The notes under the pieces were generated by a model, which was given only the letters and a program-made list of their open reading frames with translations, searched no databases and was not told the origin of the DNA. Positions 47,880 through 54,768 of a stretch of DNA of 54,768 nt are shown here, piece after piece; the stretch's first letter is position 1; each line of letters starts with the position of its first letter. Position numbers and translations under genes: made by a program. Source of the stretch: Mycobacterium sp. KBS0706. Lineage in GTDB: Bacteria; Pseudomonadota; Alphaproteobacteria; DSM-16000; Inquilinaceae. The stretch is from NCBI RefSeq assembly GCF_005938675.2, contig NZ_VCCH02000058.1:1-54768 (forward strand), given 5' to 3'.

Positions 47880-49514
47880 CTAGCGGTCGAGCCAGATGCC
47901 GTAGGCGTTCTCCGGCATCTGGTGGAACGGGCGGAATCCCTCGCCATGGACATGCGAGGCAGCGGCGATCTGGTCTTCCGGTACGTAGAGCGGCAGCCCC
48001 AGCCCCTGCTCGACGATGGCGAAGCGCTGCAGCCGGGCGTAGAGGTCGAAGCGCGTCTTGCGGTCCAGCGTCGCCGCGGCGGCCTGCAGCCAGTCCAGCA
48101 CCTCCGGGGCCGCGGTGCGGCTGTAGTTGATGCGGCCGCCCCGATCGACCGGCAGGTAGTGGTACTCGATGTTGAAGCCGTCGCCGGCCGGCGTGGTCGA
48201 GTTGAGGATGGCGTCGAACCTGCCGCTGGCGGTCCGGTCGGCATAGGTGCCGGGATCGACATAAGCGATGGTCAGGTCGATTCCCGCCTTCTGCCGCAGT
48301 TGGGCCTGTAGCGCCTGCAGCAGCACGTCGCGCTGGTCGCGCAGCGTGGCCTGGGCCTGGGTCGCCTCGATGCGCAGGCGCTGGCCGTCCTTGGTGCGGA
48401 AGCCCTCGGCGTCGCGCTCGGTCCAGCCCGCCTCGTCGAGCAGCGCGTTGGCCAACTGGGGATCGTTGCCGTAGCTGCCCTCGATGCCGGCGTCGTAGAG
48501 CTGTGTGTCGATCGGCGCGGTGATGCCCCAGGACCGGGTGCGCTCGCCGCGGTAGACCGACTGCAGCACCGCGTCGACATCGACCGCCGCGATCACCGCC
48601 CGGCGCAGGCGGACGTCCTGGGTCGGGCCGTAGGTCGTGTTGAGATACAGCGTGCAGGGCGTGCCGGAGTTCAGCGCGTGCCGGTAGCGGAATTCGGGAT
48701 CGTCCCGGAACAGCCCGGCATCGTTGCCGGAGATGCCCTCGATCAGGTCGACCTGCCCCGAGCTCAGCGCCCCGGTGCGCACCGAGGATTCGGACAGGAA
48801 CCGGTAGGTCACCTCGTCGAGATAGGCCGGCCCCTGATGCGACGCCGTCGCCGGCGCCCAGTTGTAGGCCGGGTTGCGGACGAAATGGGCCTCCTGGCCC
48901 TTGACGTAGCGGTCGAGGATGAAGGGCCCGGTGCCGGCCACCTCGGGCCCGCCGGCCTTCAGCTTCGGCGAGGCGAAGGCGGCCGGGGAGATGATCTCCA
49001 GCGCCGCGACGTAGTCGAGGAACGGGGCATAGGCGTCCTTCAGCGTCAGCTCCACCGTCCTGTCGTCCACAGCCCTGGCTTCGGCCAGGTGTGAGATCGG
49101 CCCGGTGCTGATCGCCGCGGAATAGGCGGGGTCCCTGACCTTGGTGAAGTTGGTGACCACGGCAGCGGCGTCGAATTTCCGGCCGTCGCTGAAGGAGACG
49201 TCGTCGCGCAGGGTAAAGCTGTAGGTCCTGCCGTCGTCCGACACCTTGTAGCCGGTCGCCAGCCAAGGGACGTAGCCGCCGTCGGCGGTGCGGGCCAGCA
49301 GGGATTCGAACACGTTGCGCAGCAACAGCTTGGCCTTGGCCTGGCCGTTGAGATGCGGGTTCAGCGTGGTCGGCTCGGTCTCGACGCCCCAGGTCAGCGA
49401 CCCGCCTTGCACCGGCGTCCCCTCGCCCTCCGCCAGCGCGGCTTGGCTGCCCAGCACCGCCATCGCGACGCCCAGGATAGCCCCGATCAGCCCCGTTCTC
49501 GCCGTCACAGTCAT
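47880..49514 (-). CDS. Peptide/opine-type ABC substrate-binding protein, tandem copy A
   Basis: 544-residue family-5 binding protein, the first gene of the ten-gene operon. The start at 49514 is preceded by GGAAGGGG and gives a clean signal peptide ('MTVTARTGLIGAILGVAMAVLGSQAALAEGE'-type, cleavage after ALA); an upstream frame to 49568 is less likely. Mature hallmarks: 'GGSLTWGVETEPTTLNPHLNG', 'FSDGRKFDAAAVVTNFT', 'GTGPFILDRYVKGQE' and 'RGERTRSWGITAPIDT'. It has the same length as copy B, 44 bases downstream. Binds an unknown peptide-like or S-containing ligand for permeases 45166 and 44301. Confidence 0.9.
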   Translation of the reverse strand: MTVTARTGLIGAILGVAMAVLGSQAALAEGEGTPVQGGSLTWGVETEPTTLNPHLNGQAKAKLLLRNVFESLLARTADGGYVPWLATGYKVSDDGRTYSFTLRDDVSFSDGRKFDAAAVVTNFTKVRDPAYSAAISTGPISHLAEARAVDDRTVELTLKDAYAPFLDYVAALEIISPAAFASPKLKAGGPEVAGTGPFILDRYVKGQEAHFVRNPAYNWAPATASHQGPAYLDEVTYRFLSESSVRTGALSSGQVDLIEGISGNDAGLFRDDPEFRYRHALNSGTPCTLYLNTTYGPTQDVRLRRAVIAAVDVDAVLQSVYRGERTRSWGITAPIDTQLYDAGIEGSYGNDPQLANALLDEAGWTERDAEGFRTKDGQRLRIEATQAQATLRDQRDVLLQALQAQLRQKAGIDLTIAYVDPGTYADRTASGRFDAILNSTTPAGDGFNIEYHYLPVDRGGRINYSRTAAPEVLDWLQAAAATLDRKTRFDLYARLQRFAIVEQGLGLPLYVPEDQIAAASHVHGEGFRPFHQMPENAYGIWLDR

Positions 49515-49792
49515 CCCCTTCCCGCCACGTCCGGGCCGAACGGCCGTTCGCACCAAGGCCTGAGTCATTTCACGACTAACGTGAGTGAGTCAAAATGTTA
49601 TTCACGTCATGATGTAGAATTTTTGTCCGTATCAACACTTACGCATTGCATATATCGAAAAAACAACGATCATCGTCGGTGACTCAGGCTGCCCTCTCTG
49701 GATCGGATCGGCAGCCGTCGGGCGGCGTGATGCGAAGACGCCCTGCCCGGATCACGCCACGAGACAGCGCGAACCATGTGGGCAATCCGCCG
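49515..49792. promoter_or_regulatory. Divergent regulatory region with repeated TCACG/CGTGA and TGAGTCA elements
   Basis: Between the ten-gene minus operon and the Ssu-type plus operon. TCACG (49570-49574) and CGTGA (49580-49584) form an inverted pair with a 5-base spacer, and ACGTGA (49579-49584) pairs with TCACGT (49602-49607) across 17 bases. TGAGTCA occurs at 49561-49567 and 49586-49592, with its complement form TGACTCA at 49681-49687. Such repetition suggests operators for a dimeric regulator. The rest is AT-rich, and no gene is seen. Confidence 0.5.
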
Positions 49793-50692
49793 ATGACCAT
49801 GTTCTCCGCGTCCCGAAAGCCGGCCGTCTTCACCGTGCCGGAGCGCGTCGCGACCCCCGCCGCGGCCGGAGTTCCGGAAGCGGATCTGGTCGACCCGCGC
49901 CGGGAGGGCGTCGTCCCGTCCAGGACCTCGCGCGTGCCGCGCTGGCTGCAGCGCCTCGCCGGCCCCGTTCTCCTGCTGATCGTGTGGCAGGGCCTGGCCT
50001 CGGCCGGACTCCTCGACCTGCGCACGACGCCCAGCCCGCTCCGGGTGCTGGACACGGCGATCGCCCTGATCGCCTCGGGCGAGTTGCAGGGGCATTTGCT
50101 CGCCTCGCTCGACCGGGTGTTGCGCGGGCTTGCCGTCGGCATGTCGCTCGGCGTGATCGGCGCGCTGGCCTCGGGTCTCTCGCGCCTCGGCGAGAGCTTG
50201 GTCGACGCCAATATGGAGGTGCTGCACGCAGTCCCGAACTTCGCCTTCCTGCCGCTGCTGATCGCCTGGCTCGGCATCGGCGAGGAGCCGAAGGTCGCGC
50301 TGGTCGCGCTCACCGTCTGGATCGCCGTCTACATCAACACCTACAGCGCCATCCGCAATGTCGATGCCGGGCTGATCGAGGCCGCGCGATCGTTCGGCGT
50401 GCGCGGCCGGGAGCTGGTGACGGCAGTCGTCCTGCCGGGCGCCCTGCCCGGCTTCCTGGTCGGGCTGCGGCTGGCGCTGACCTCCGCCTGGCTGGCGCTG
50501 ATCTTCGCCGAGACCATCAACGCCAAGACCGGGCTCGGCCGGATGATGAGCGACGCGCGCGAGTATTTCCGGGTCGACGTGATCTTCGTGCTGATCGCGG
50601 TCTATGCCGCCCTGGGCCTCGGCTCGCTGTCGCTTGCCCGCGCCCTGGAAGCCCGGCTGCTGCGCTGGCGGAGGGCGTTCGATGGCGCTTGA
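49793..50692 (+). CDS. ABC transporter permease (SsuC type)
   Basis: 299-residue inner-membrane permease of the sulfonate/nitrate/taurine class. It begins, by comparison with the family, near 'MTMFSASRKP' at 49793; an open frame continues upstream to 49646 but lacks conservation. The core includes 'RLAGPVLLLIVWQGLASAGLLD', 'VLHAVPNFAFLPLLIAWLGIGEEPKVALVALTVW' and the contact loop 'IEAARSFGVRGRELVTAVVLPGALPGFLVGLRLAL'. GEEPK and VPN segments are typical of SsuC. It overlaps the ATPase gene by 11 bases. Likely imports sulfonates or sulfate esters. Confidence 0.88.
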   Translation: MTMFSASRKPAVFTVPERVATPAAAGVPEADLVDPRREGVVPSRTSRVPRWLQRLAGPVLLLIVWQGLASAGLLDLRTTPSPLRVLDTAIALIASGELQGHLLASLDRVLRGLAVGMSLGVIGALASGLSRLGESLVDANMEVLHAVPNFAFLPLLIAWLGIGEEPKVALVALTVWIAVYINTYSAIRNVDAGLIEAARSFGVRGRELVTAVVLPGALPGFLVGLRLALTSAWLALIFAETINAKTGLGRMMSDAREYFRVDVIFVLIAVYAALGLGSLSLARALEARLLRWRRAFDGA

Positions 50693-51392
50693 GACCGCAG
50701 CCGTCGTCGCCCGCGACGTCGTCCGGTCGTTCCAGGATCAAGCGGTGCTGCAGGGGGTCGATCTCGACATCCTGCCGGGCGAGTTCGTCGTCCTGCTGGG
50801 CCGCAGCGGTTCCGGCAAGAGCACCTTCCTGCGCGGGCTCGGGGCGCTCGACGCCGAGGTCGAGGGCTTCATCCGCGTCCCGCGCCGCCGGGCGATCGTG
50901 TTCCAGGACCCGCGCTTGATGCCGTGGCTGCCGGTGCTGCGCAACGTCACGATCGGCCTGCCGCAGACCCGGGAGACGCGGGAGCGCGGCCTCGCCGCTC
51001 TCGAGGAGGTCGGCCTGGAGGCCAAGGCGAAGGCCTGGCCCCGGACCCTGTCGGGCGGCGAGGCTCAGCGCGTGGCGCTGGCCCGGGCGATGGTGCGCGA
51101 GCCCCAGCTGCTGTTGCTCGACGAGCCGTTCGGCGCCCTGGACGCGCTGACCCGGATCCGCATGCACGCGCTGCTCCAGGACCTGTACCAGCGCCACCGG
51201 CCCGCCGTGCTGCTCGTCACCCATGATGTGGACGAGGCGATCCTGCTCGCCGACCGCGTCCTGGTTCTGACGAAGGGACGGTTGTCGCTGGACCTTCCCG
51301 TTGGTGTCGACGCGCCGCGCAGCCGGTCCGATCCGCGGTTCGCCGCCCAGCGCCGCCGGTTGCTCGCCGAGCTCGGCGTGACGGCGGACTGA
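50682..51392 (+). CDS. ABC transporter ATP-binding protein (SsuB type)
   Basis: 236-residue ATPase with Walker A 'GRSGSGKST', Q-loop 'IVFQDPRLMPWLPV', signature 'LSGGEAQRVALARAM', Walker B 'LLLLDEPFGALDALTRIRMH' and 'LLVTHDVDEAILLADRVLVL', all typical of SsuB/TauB. The segment DPRLMPW is a common SsuB feature. It partners the SsuC-type permease (49793) and the binding protein at 51427. Confidence 0.92.
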   Translation: MALETAAVVARDVVRSFQDQAVLQGVDLDILPGEFVVLLGRSGSGKSTFLRGLGALDAEVEGFIRVPRRRAIVFQDPRLMPWLPVLRNVTIGLPQTRETRERGLAALEEVGLEAKAKAWPRTLSGGEAQRVALARAMVREPQLLLLDEPFGALDALTRIRMHALLQDLYQRHRPAVLLVTHDVDEAILLADRVLVLTKGRLSLDLPVGVDAPRSRSDPRFAAQRRRLLAELGVTAD

Positions 51393-51426
51393 ACCAACGA
51401 TCCGATCTGAAAGGGGGAACAACAGC

Positions 51427-52518
51427 GTGACCGACCCGCATTTCGCAGTCCGCGGACGGACCAATCTCTCTCGCCGCGCGTCGCTGATCGCCGGCCTCGC
51501 AGCGCTCACCCTCGGCGTCGGGCTCGCCGGGACGGCCCGGGCCGAGGACCTCGCCGCCCGCCTCGCCGCCGCGGTCCCACCGGGGGTGCGCCTCGTGATC
51601 GCGGAGCAGAACGACCAGGCCTCGATCCCGTGGACGCTGTCCAAGGCCTCGGAGGGCGTCCCCTACGAGGCTGAGTTCGCCAACTTCAACGGCGGCCCGG
51701 CGGTGCTGGAGGCCCTGATCTCCGGCGGCGCCGATATCGGCTATATCGGCGAGGCGCCGCTGCCGATCGCGATCGCGGCCGGCGTCGAAGATCTCGTCGC
51801 GGTGGCGCTGAGCGCCAATCCCGGCACCGCCGGCAACTACTATGTCGTGGCGCAGCCCGATTCCGGCATCCGCTCGGTCGCCGACCTGCGCGGCCGCACC
51901 GTCGCCTACCCGCCCGGCACCGGCCGGCACATGGCGCTGGCCAGCATCCTGCACAAAGCGGGGCTGTCGCTGGAGACCGACGTCAAGGGCGTCGAGCTCG
52001 CCGGCGCCGAGGTCGCCCCCACCTTCTCCTCCCGCGCGGTCGATGCGGCCGTCGTCCTCGGCCAGCAGTATTTCCGCATCGGCGAGCCGCCGATCCTGGC
52101 CGACGGCCGCGGCCACAACTGGGGCTGGAACATCATCGTCGTGCACAAGACGCTGCTCGACGACCCTGCCAAGACGGCCGCGGTCGCCGACTTCGTCCGC
52201 CGCGCGGTCCAGTTCTACAACTGGCAGCGGGCGAACCCCGACGCCTGGATCCAGGCAAGCTATGTCGGGCAGCAGGGGCTGACCTTCGAGCAGGGCAAGC
52301 GCCTGTTCGAGAATGACGGGCTCGGCTCCTACTACCTCGTCGACGACCGTGCGGCCGAGGTCTTCCAGGAGATCGCCGACGGACTGAAGGCCACCGGCGC
52401 GCTGAAGCGCGACATCAGGATCGCGCCTTACCTGGACCCGCGCTTCAACGACATCGTCGCCTGGCAGAACCAGGCCGACGGCGTCGTCCCGCGCGATCTC
52501 ATCCAGCCCACCCACTGA
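51427..52518 (+). CDS. SsuA-type ABC substrate-binding protein
   Basis: 363-residue binding protein of the aliphatic-sulfonate class. Start is GTG at 51427 behind AAAGGGGG. A signal peptide with 'LSRRASLIAGLAALTLGVGLAG' (twin Arg, Tat- or Sec-compatible; cleavage near 'ARAED') precedes the mature part. SsuA-like features: 'NFNGGPAVLEALISGGADIGYIGEAPLPIAIAAG', 'SVADLRGRTVAYPPGTGRHMAL' and 'ILADGRGHNWGWNIIVVHKTLL'. Followed 46 bases later by a TauD-type dioxygenase, so the ligand is probably a sulfonate or alkyl sulfate (inference). Confidence 0.9.
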   Translation: MTDPHFAVRGRTNLSRRASLIAGLAALTLGVGLAGTARAEDLAARLAAAVPPGVRLVIAEQNDQASIPWTLSKASEGVPYEAEFANFNGGPAVLEALISGGADIGYIGEAPLPIAIAAGVEDLVAVALSANPGTAGNYYVVAQPDSGIRSVADLRGRTVAYPPGTGRHMALASILHKAGLSLETDVKGVELAGAEVAPTFSSRAVDAAVVLGQQYFRIGEPPILADGRGHNWGWNIIVVHKTLLDDPAKTAAVADFVRRAVQFYNWQRANPDAWIQASYVGQQGLTFEQGKRLFENDGLGSYYLVDDRAAEVFQEIADGLKATGALKRDIRIAPYLDPRFNDIVAWQNQADGVVPRDLIQPTH

Positions 52519-52564
52519 TCCCCCCGCAGCCGCGCGCGCTGTCGCACCAACGATGGAGACCGCC

Positions 52565-53536
52565 ATGACCAACGCCACCCTCGCCGTCTCGACGCCCGCG
52601 CCGGACGCCGAACCCCGCCACATCGGCGTGCATCCCCTGACCGGGCTGATCGGCGCGGAGATCTCGGGCGTCGACCTGACACAGCCGCTGGACGCCGCCG
52701 TCGTCGACGAGATCAAGGCCGCGCTGCTGAAGTGGAAGGTGGTGTTCTTCCGCGACCAGCCGCTGACCCATGACCAGCACGTCGCCTTCGCCAGCGCCTT
52801 CGGCGCCCCGACCGTCGGCCATCCGGTGTTCGGCTTCGTCGAGGGGCATCCGCAGGTCTATTCGGTCGCCCGCGACCGCTTCGCGGAGCGCCATGTCGGC
52901 GAGCCGCTGATCCGCCCCTGGACCGGCTGGCACACGGACGTCACAGCGGCGGTCAACCCGCCCGCCGCCTCGATCCTGCGCGGCGTCGACATCCCGCCCT
53001 ATGGCGGCGACACGCTGTGGACCAATCTCGCCGTCGCCTATCAGGGCCTGTCGGAGACTCTCCGCGCCTTCGTCGACACGCTCCGCGGCGTCCATTACTT
53101 CTCGCCGCCGGAGGGCCAGGAGGCGACCGACTCCTTCATCAAGAAGAACCAGGCCCGTCCGCTGGTCAGCGAGCACCCGCTGGTCCGCGTCATCCCGGAG
53201 AACGGCGAGCGCGTGCTGTTCGTGAGCCCGTCCTTCCTGAAGCGCGTGACCGGACTGCACCCGCGCGAGAGCCAGCAGCTGCTGGAGCTGCTGTTCGAGC
53301 ACATCGCGCGGCCGGAATATACCGTCCGCTTCCGCTGGCAGCCCGGCAGCATCGCCTTCTGGGACAATCGCGCGACGGCGCATCTGGCGCCGCGGGACAT
53401 CTACAGCCTGGATTTCAACCGGCAGCTCTACCGCATCACCCTGCGCGGCGAGGTCCCGGTCGGGGTGGACGGCCGTCCGTCGACCGCGATCAAGGGCGAG
53501 CCCTTCGAGGCCTATACGCCGAGCAACGCCCACTGA
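52565..53536 (+). CDS. TauD/AtsK-family Fe(II)/2-oxoglutarate-dependent dioxygenase
   Basis: 323-residue dioxygenase. The iron facial triad is visible as His123-x-Asp125 ('GWHTDVT') and His273 ('WDNRATAHLAP'), with 2-oxoglutarate-binding Arg in 'QLYRITLRG' near 290. The N-terminal 'IGVHPLTGLIGAEISGVDLTQPL' is typical of TauD/AtsK. Such enzymes hydroxylate taurine or alkyl sulfates so that sulfite or sulfate is released. The ATG at 52565 has GGAG upstream; an earlier ATG at 52553 has none. It follows the Ssu-type importer and precedes a cysteine-synthase-like gene, which could fix the released sulfur after reduction (inference). Confidence 0.92.
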   Translation: MTNATLAVSTPAPDAEPRHIGVHPLTGLIGAEISGVDLTQPLDAAVVDEIKAALLKWKVVFFRDQPLTHDQHVAFASAFGAPTVGHPVFGFVEGHPQVYSVARDRFAERHVGEPLIRPWTGWHTDVTAAVNPPAASILRGVDIPPYGGDTLWTNLAVAYQGLSETLRAFVDTLRGVHYFSPPEGQEATDSFIKKNQARPLVSEHPLVRVIPENGERVLFVSPSFLKRVTGLHPRESQQLLELLFEHIARPEYTVRFRWQPGSIAFWDNRATAHLAPRDIYSLDFNRQLYRITLRGEVPVGVDGRPSTAIKGEPFEAYTPSNAH

Positions 53537-53604
53537 CTGCCCTTGTGCAGCTCGCGGTTGCGGAATTTCGCGGCCAACGACCCGGAGAAGGTGAGACATC
53601 CGCC

Positions 53605-54549
53605 ATGCCGAGAGTCTTCAACAGCATCGCCGAGCTGATCGGGAACACGCCGCTTCTCGAGCTGCACAACTACCGCCGCAGGCGCGATCTCCCCGCCCGG
53701 ATCCTCGTCAAGATCGAGTCCTTCAATCCGGCAGGCAGCGTGAAGGACCGCATCGCCTGGGCCATCCTGAAGAACGCGGAGGAGACCGGGAAGCTCCGCC
53801 CCGGGGACTTGATCGTCGACGTGACCAGCGGCAACACCGGCATCGGCCTGGCCGCCGTCGCCGCGTCACGCGGCTACAGGGCGAAGTTCTACGCCAGCGA
53901 CAACATCAGCCCGGACAAGGTCAAGATCCTGCGCCTGTTCGGGGCCGAGGTGGTGCCGGTCAGGAACGAGTTCTTCCTCGACCCCCAGGCCCTCGAGAAG
54001 ATCACCCTTCGCATCCAGGAGGAGAACCCGGGCGCGTTCTTCACCGACCAGCTTGCCAACCCGGCCAATCCGCGGGTGCATTTCGAGACCACGGGACCGG
54101 AGATCTGGCGCGACACCGACGGAGCCGTGGACATCCTGGTCGGCGGCGTGGGGACCGGCGGCACCCTTTCGGGCAGTGGCCGGTTCCTCAAGTCGAAGAA
54201 GCCCGGACTGAAGGTGGTGATCGCCGAGCCGGCCGAGGACTCCCTGCCCACGGAGGAGAACCCGTATCCCGCCCAGATCGACGGAGTGCACAAGGTCACC
54301 GAAGTGCCGCCCGAGCAGTTGCCGAGGAACTTCGACACCGGCATCGCCGACGAGGTCATCGCCCTGAACACCCGGGATGCCAAGGAAGCGGCGCTGGCGC
54401 TGGTGGCGGAGGAAGGCATCTTTGCCGGCGTCTCCTCCGGGGCAGCACTGTGGGCCGCGACCCGGCTGGCGGCGCGGCGGGAGAATGCCGGCAAGGTCAT
54501 CGTCGCCATCCTGCCCGATCTCGGCGAACGCTACCTGACGTCGTTCTGA
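53605..54549 (+). CDS. Cysteine synthase-family PLP enzyme
   Basis: 314-residue fold-type-II PLP enzyme. The PLP lysine lies in 'FNPAGSVKDRIAWAI', the substrate loop is 'VTSGNTGIGLAAVA', and the phosphate loop 'GGVGTGGTLSGSGRFLK' is complete. These fit O-acetylserine sulfhydrylase (sulfide plus O-acetylserine to cysteine). The C-terminal region 'YPAQIDGVHKVTEVPPEQLPRNFDTGIADEV' deviates from standard CysK, and SbnA- or other beta-substitution activity is possible. Last gene of the Ssu-type operon, 68 bases after the dioxygenase. A strong hairpin follows. Confidence 0.88.
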   Translation: MPRVFNSIAELIGNTPLLELHNYRRRRDLPARILVKIESFNPAGSVKDRIAWAILKNAEETGKLRPGDLIVDVTSGNTGIGLAAVAASRGYRAKFYASDNISPDKVKILRLFGAEVVPVRNEFFLDPQALEKITLRIQEENPGAFFTDQLANPANPRVHFETTGPEIWRDTDGAVDILVGGVGTGGTLSGSGRFLKSKKPGLKVVIAEPAEDSLPTEENPYPAQIDGVHKVTEVPPEQLPRNFDTGIADEVIALNTRDAKEAALALVAEEGIFAGVSSGAALWAATRLAARRENAGKVIVAILPDLGERYLTSF

Positions 54550-54705
54550 CGCCGCTCCGGTCCGACCTTCGGTGCGCCCGCCCTTGCTGGCGGTCCCGAC
54601 CACTCCGCGCCTGGAGCGGGGCCGGGCACCAGGCGCGGTCCTGACCACTGCTTGCAACTGGTTGCGGGTGATTTGAACCTACGAGTGCAAGTGGTTGATT
54701 TTGTT

Positions 54706-54722
54706 GGCTCGCCTCCCGAGCC
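54706..54722 (+). other. Small hairpin downstream of cysteine-synthase-like gene
   Basis: GGCTCG (54706-54711) pairs with CGAGCC (54717-54722), loop CCTCC. It precedes the main terminator. The rest of 54550-54705 shows no gene; it contains short repeats of the type TTGCAA/GGTTG. Confidence 0.5.
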
Positions 54723-54729
54723 CAAAAAG

Positions 54730-54768
54730 CAAAAGCCCCAGCAACTCAATGAGTTGCTGGGGCTTTTG
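54730..54768 (+). terminator. Strong intrinsic terminator hairpin at the window end
   Basis: Perfect 19-base arms (54730-54748 and 54750-54768) flank a single A, with A-rich left and T-rich right ends (AAAAGCCCC ... GGGGCTTTT). Either strand could use it. It ends the Ssu-type/dioxygenase operon and may also serve a gene beyond the window edge. Confidence 0.85.

Noticed and set aside
54655..54690. A tRNA-like 3' end on the minus strand (GGTTCAAATC...CCA)
   Set aside because: The T-stem does not pair, and no anticodon arm or acceptor partner is found nearby.

Overview
The window is about 55 kb of very GC-rich DNA. Coding regions have strong G/C at third positions, and AT-rich DNA is confined to a few divergent promoter regions. 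Gene content and protein style suggest a free-living, probably soil- or plant-associated alphaproteobacterium, perhaps Rhodospirillales/Azospirillales; this is inferred from gene families, not from a marker gene. I saw no rRNA, tRNA, transposase, integrase, phage gene or CRISPR array.

Nearly every gene fits one theme: scavenging of organic sulfur or S-modified amino acids. There are eight luciferase-like (LLM) or DszA/NtaA/SnaA/SsuD-type flavin monooxygenases. There are several complete or near-complete ABC importers: two nitrate/sulfonate/taurine type, one polar-amino-acid type with permease and ATPase fused, and peptide/opine-type sets with extra binding proteins. Other members are two paralogous GNAT acetyltransferases, two M20 amidohydrolase-fold proteins, a TauD-type dioxygenase, a D-cysteine-desulfhydrase-like enzyme, a cysteine-synthase-like enzyme, a tandem rhodanese, an OsmC-like protein, a class III aminotransferase and a nitrilase-family amidase. 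No flavin reductase is present, so reduced FMN must come from elsewhere.

Layout: (1) 1-628, minus, the start of a family-5 binding protein with an apparent frameshift in its signal peptide. (2) 991-4420, plus, osmC-like plus a sulfonate/nitrate-type ABC importer. (3) 4439-12896, an S-modified-cysteine module: LLM (minus), fused amino-acid ABC transporter, binding protein and GNAT (plus), then on the minus strand M20D amidohydrolase, NtaA-type monooxygenase and LLM. Its composition matches the Bacillus subtilis yxe/ytm acetylate-oxidise-deacetylate routes. (4) 13056-14669, a lone peptide-type binding protein. (5) 14765-16737, minus, a groES-groEL pair. (6) 17314-28839, a nine-gene plus-strand operon: NtaA-type monooxygenase, two-domain DUF427 protein, peptide-type ABC transporter with two binding proteins, aminotransferase, nitrilase. 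(7) 28853-29569, a GntR/FCD regulator divergent from (8) 29749-37210, a seven-gene operon: binding protein, two permeases with no ATPase, an aberrant M20 protein, desulfhydrase-like enzyme, ornithine-cyclodeaminase/mu-crystallin-like reductase, rhodanese. (9) 37240-49514, minus, ten closely packed genes: two tandem-duplicated binding proteins, two permeases, dual ATPase, GNAT, and four flavin monooxygenases. (10) 49793-54549, plus, SsuC-, SsuB- and SsuA-like transporter, TauD-type dioxygenase, cysteine-synthase-like enzyme, then a strong hairpin terminator at the window end.

How it probably works together (inference): the ABC systems import S-substituted amino acids, conjugates and sulfonates or sulfate esters. 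GNATs protect amino groups, flavin monooxygenases and the dioxygenase break C-S or C-O bonds, M20 and nitrilase-type hydrolases remove acyl or amide groups, and desulfhydrase, rhodanese and cysteine-synthase-type enzymes handle the released sulfur. Several of the promoter regions share an AATT-N3-AATT-like AT-rich motif that could be a common operator.
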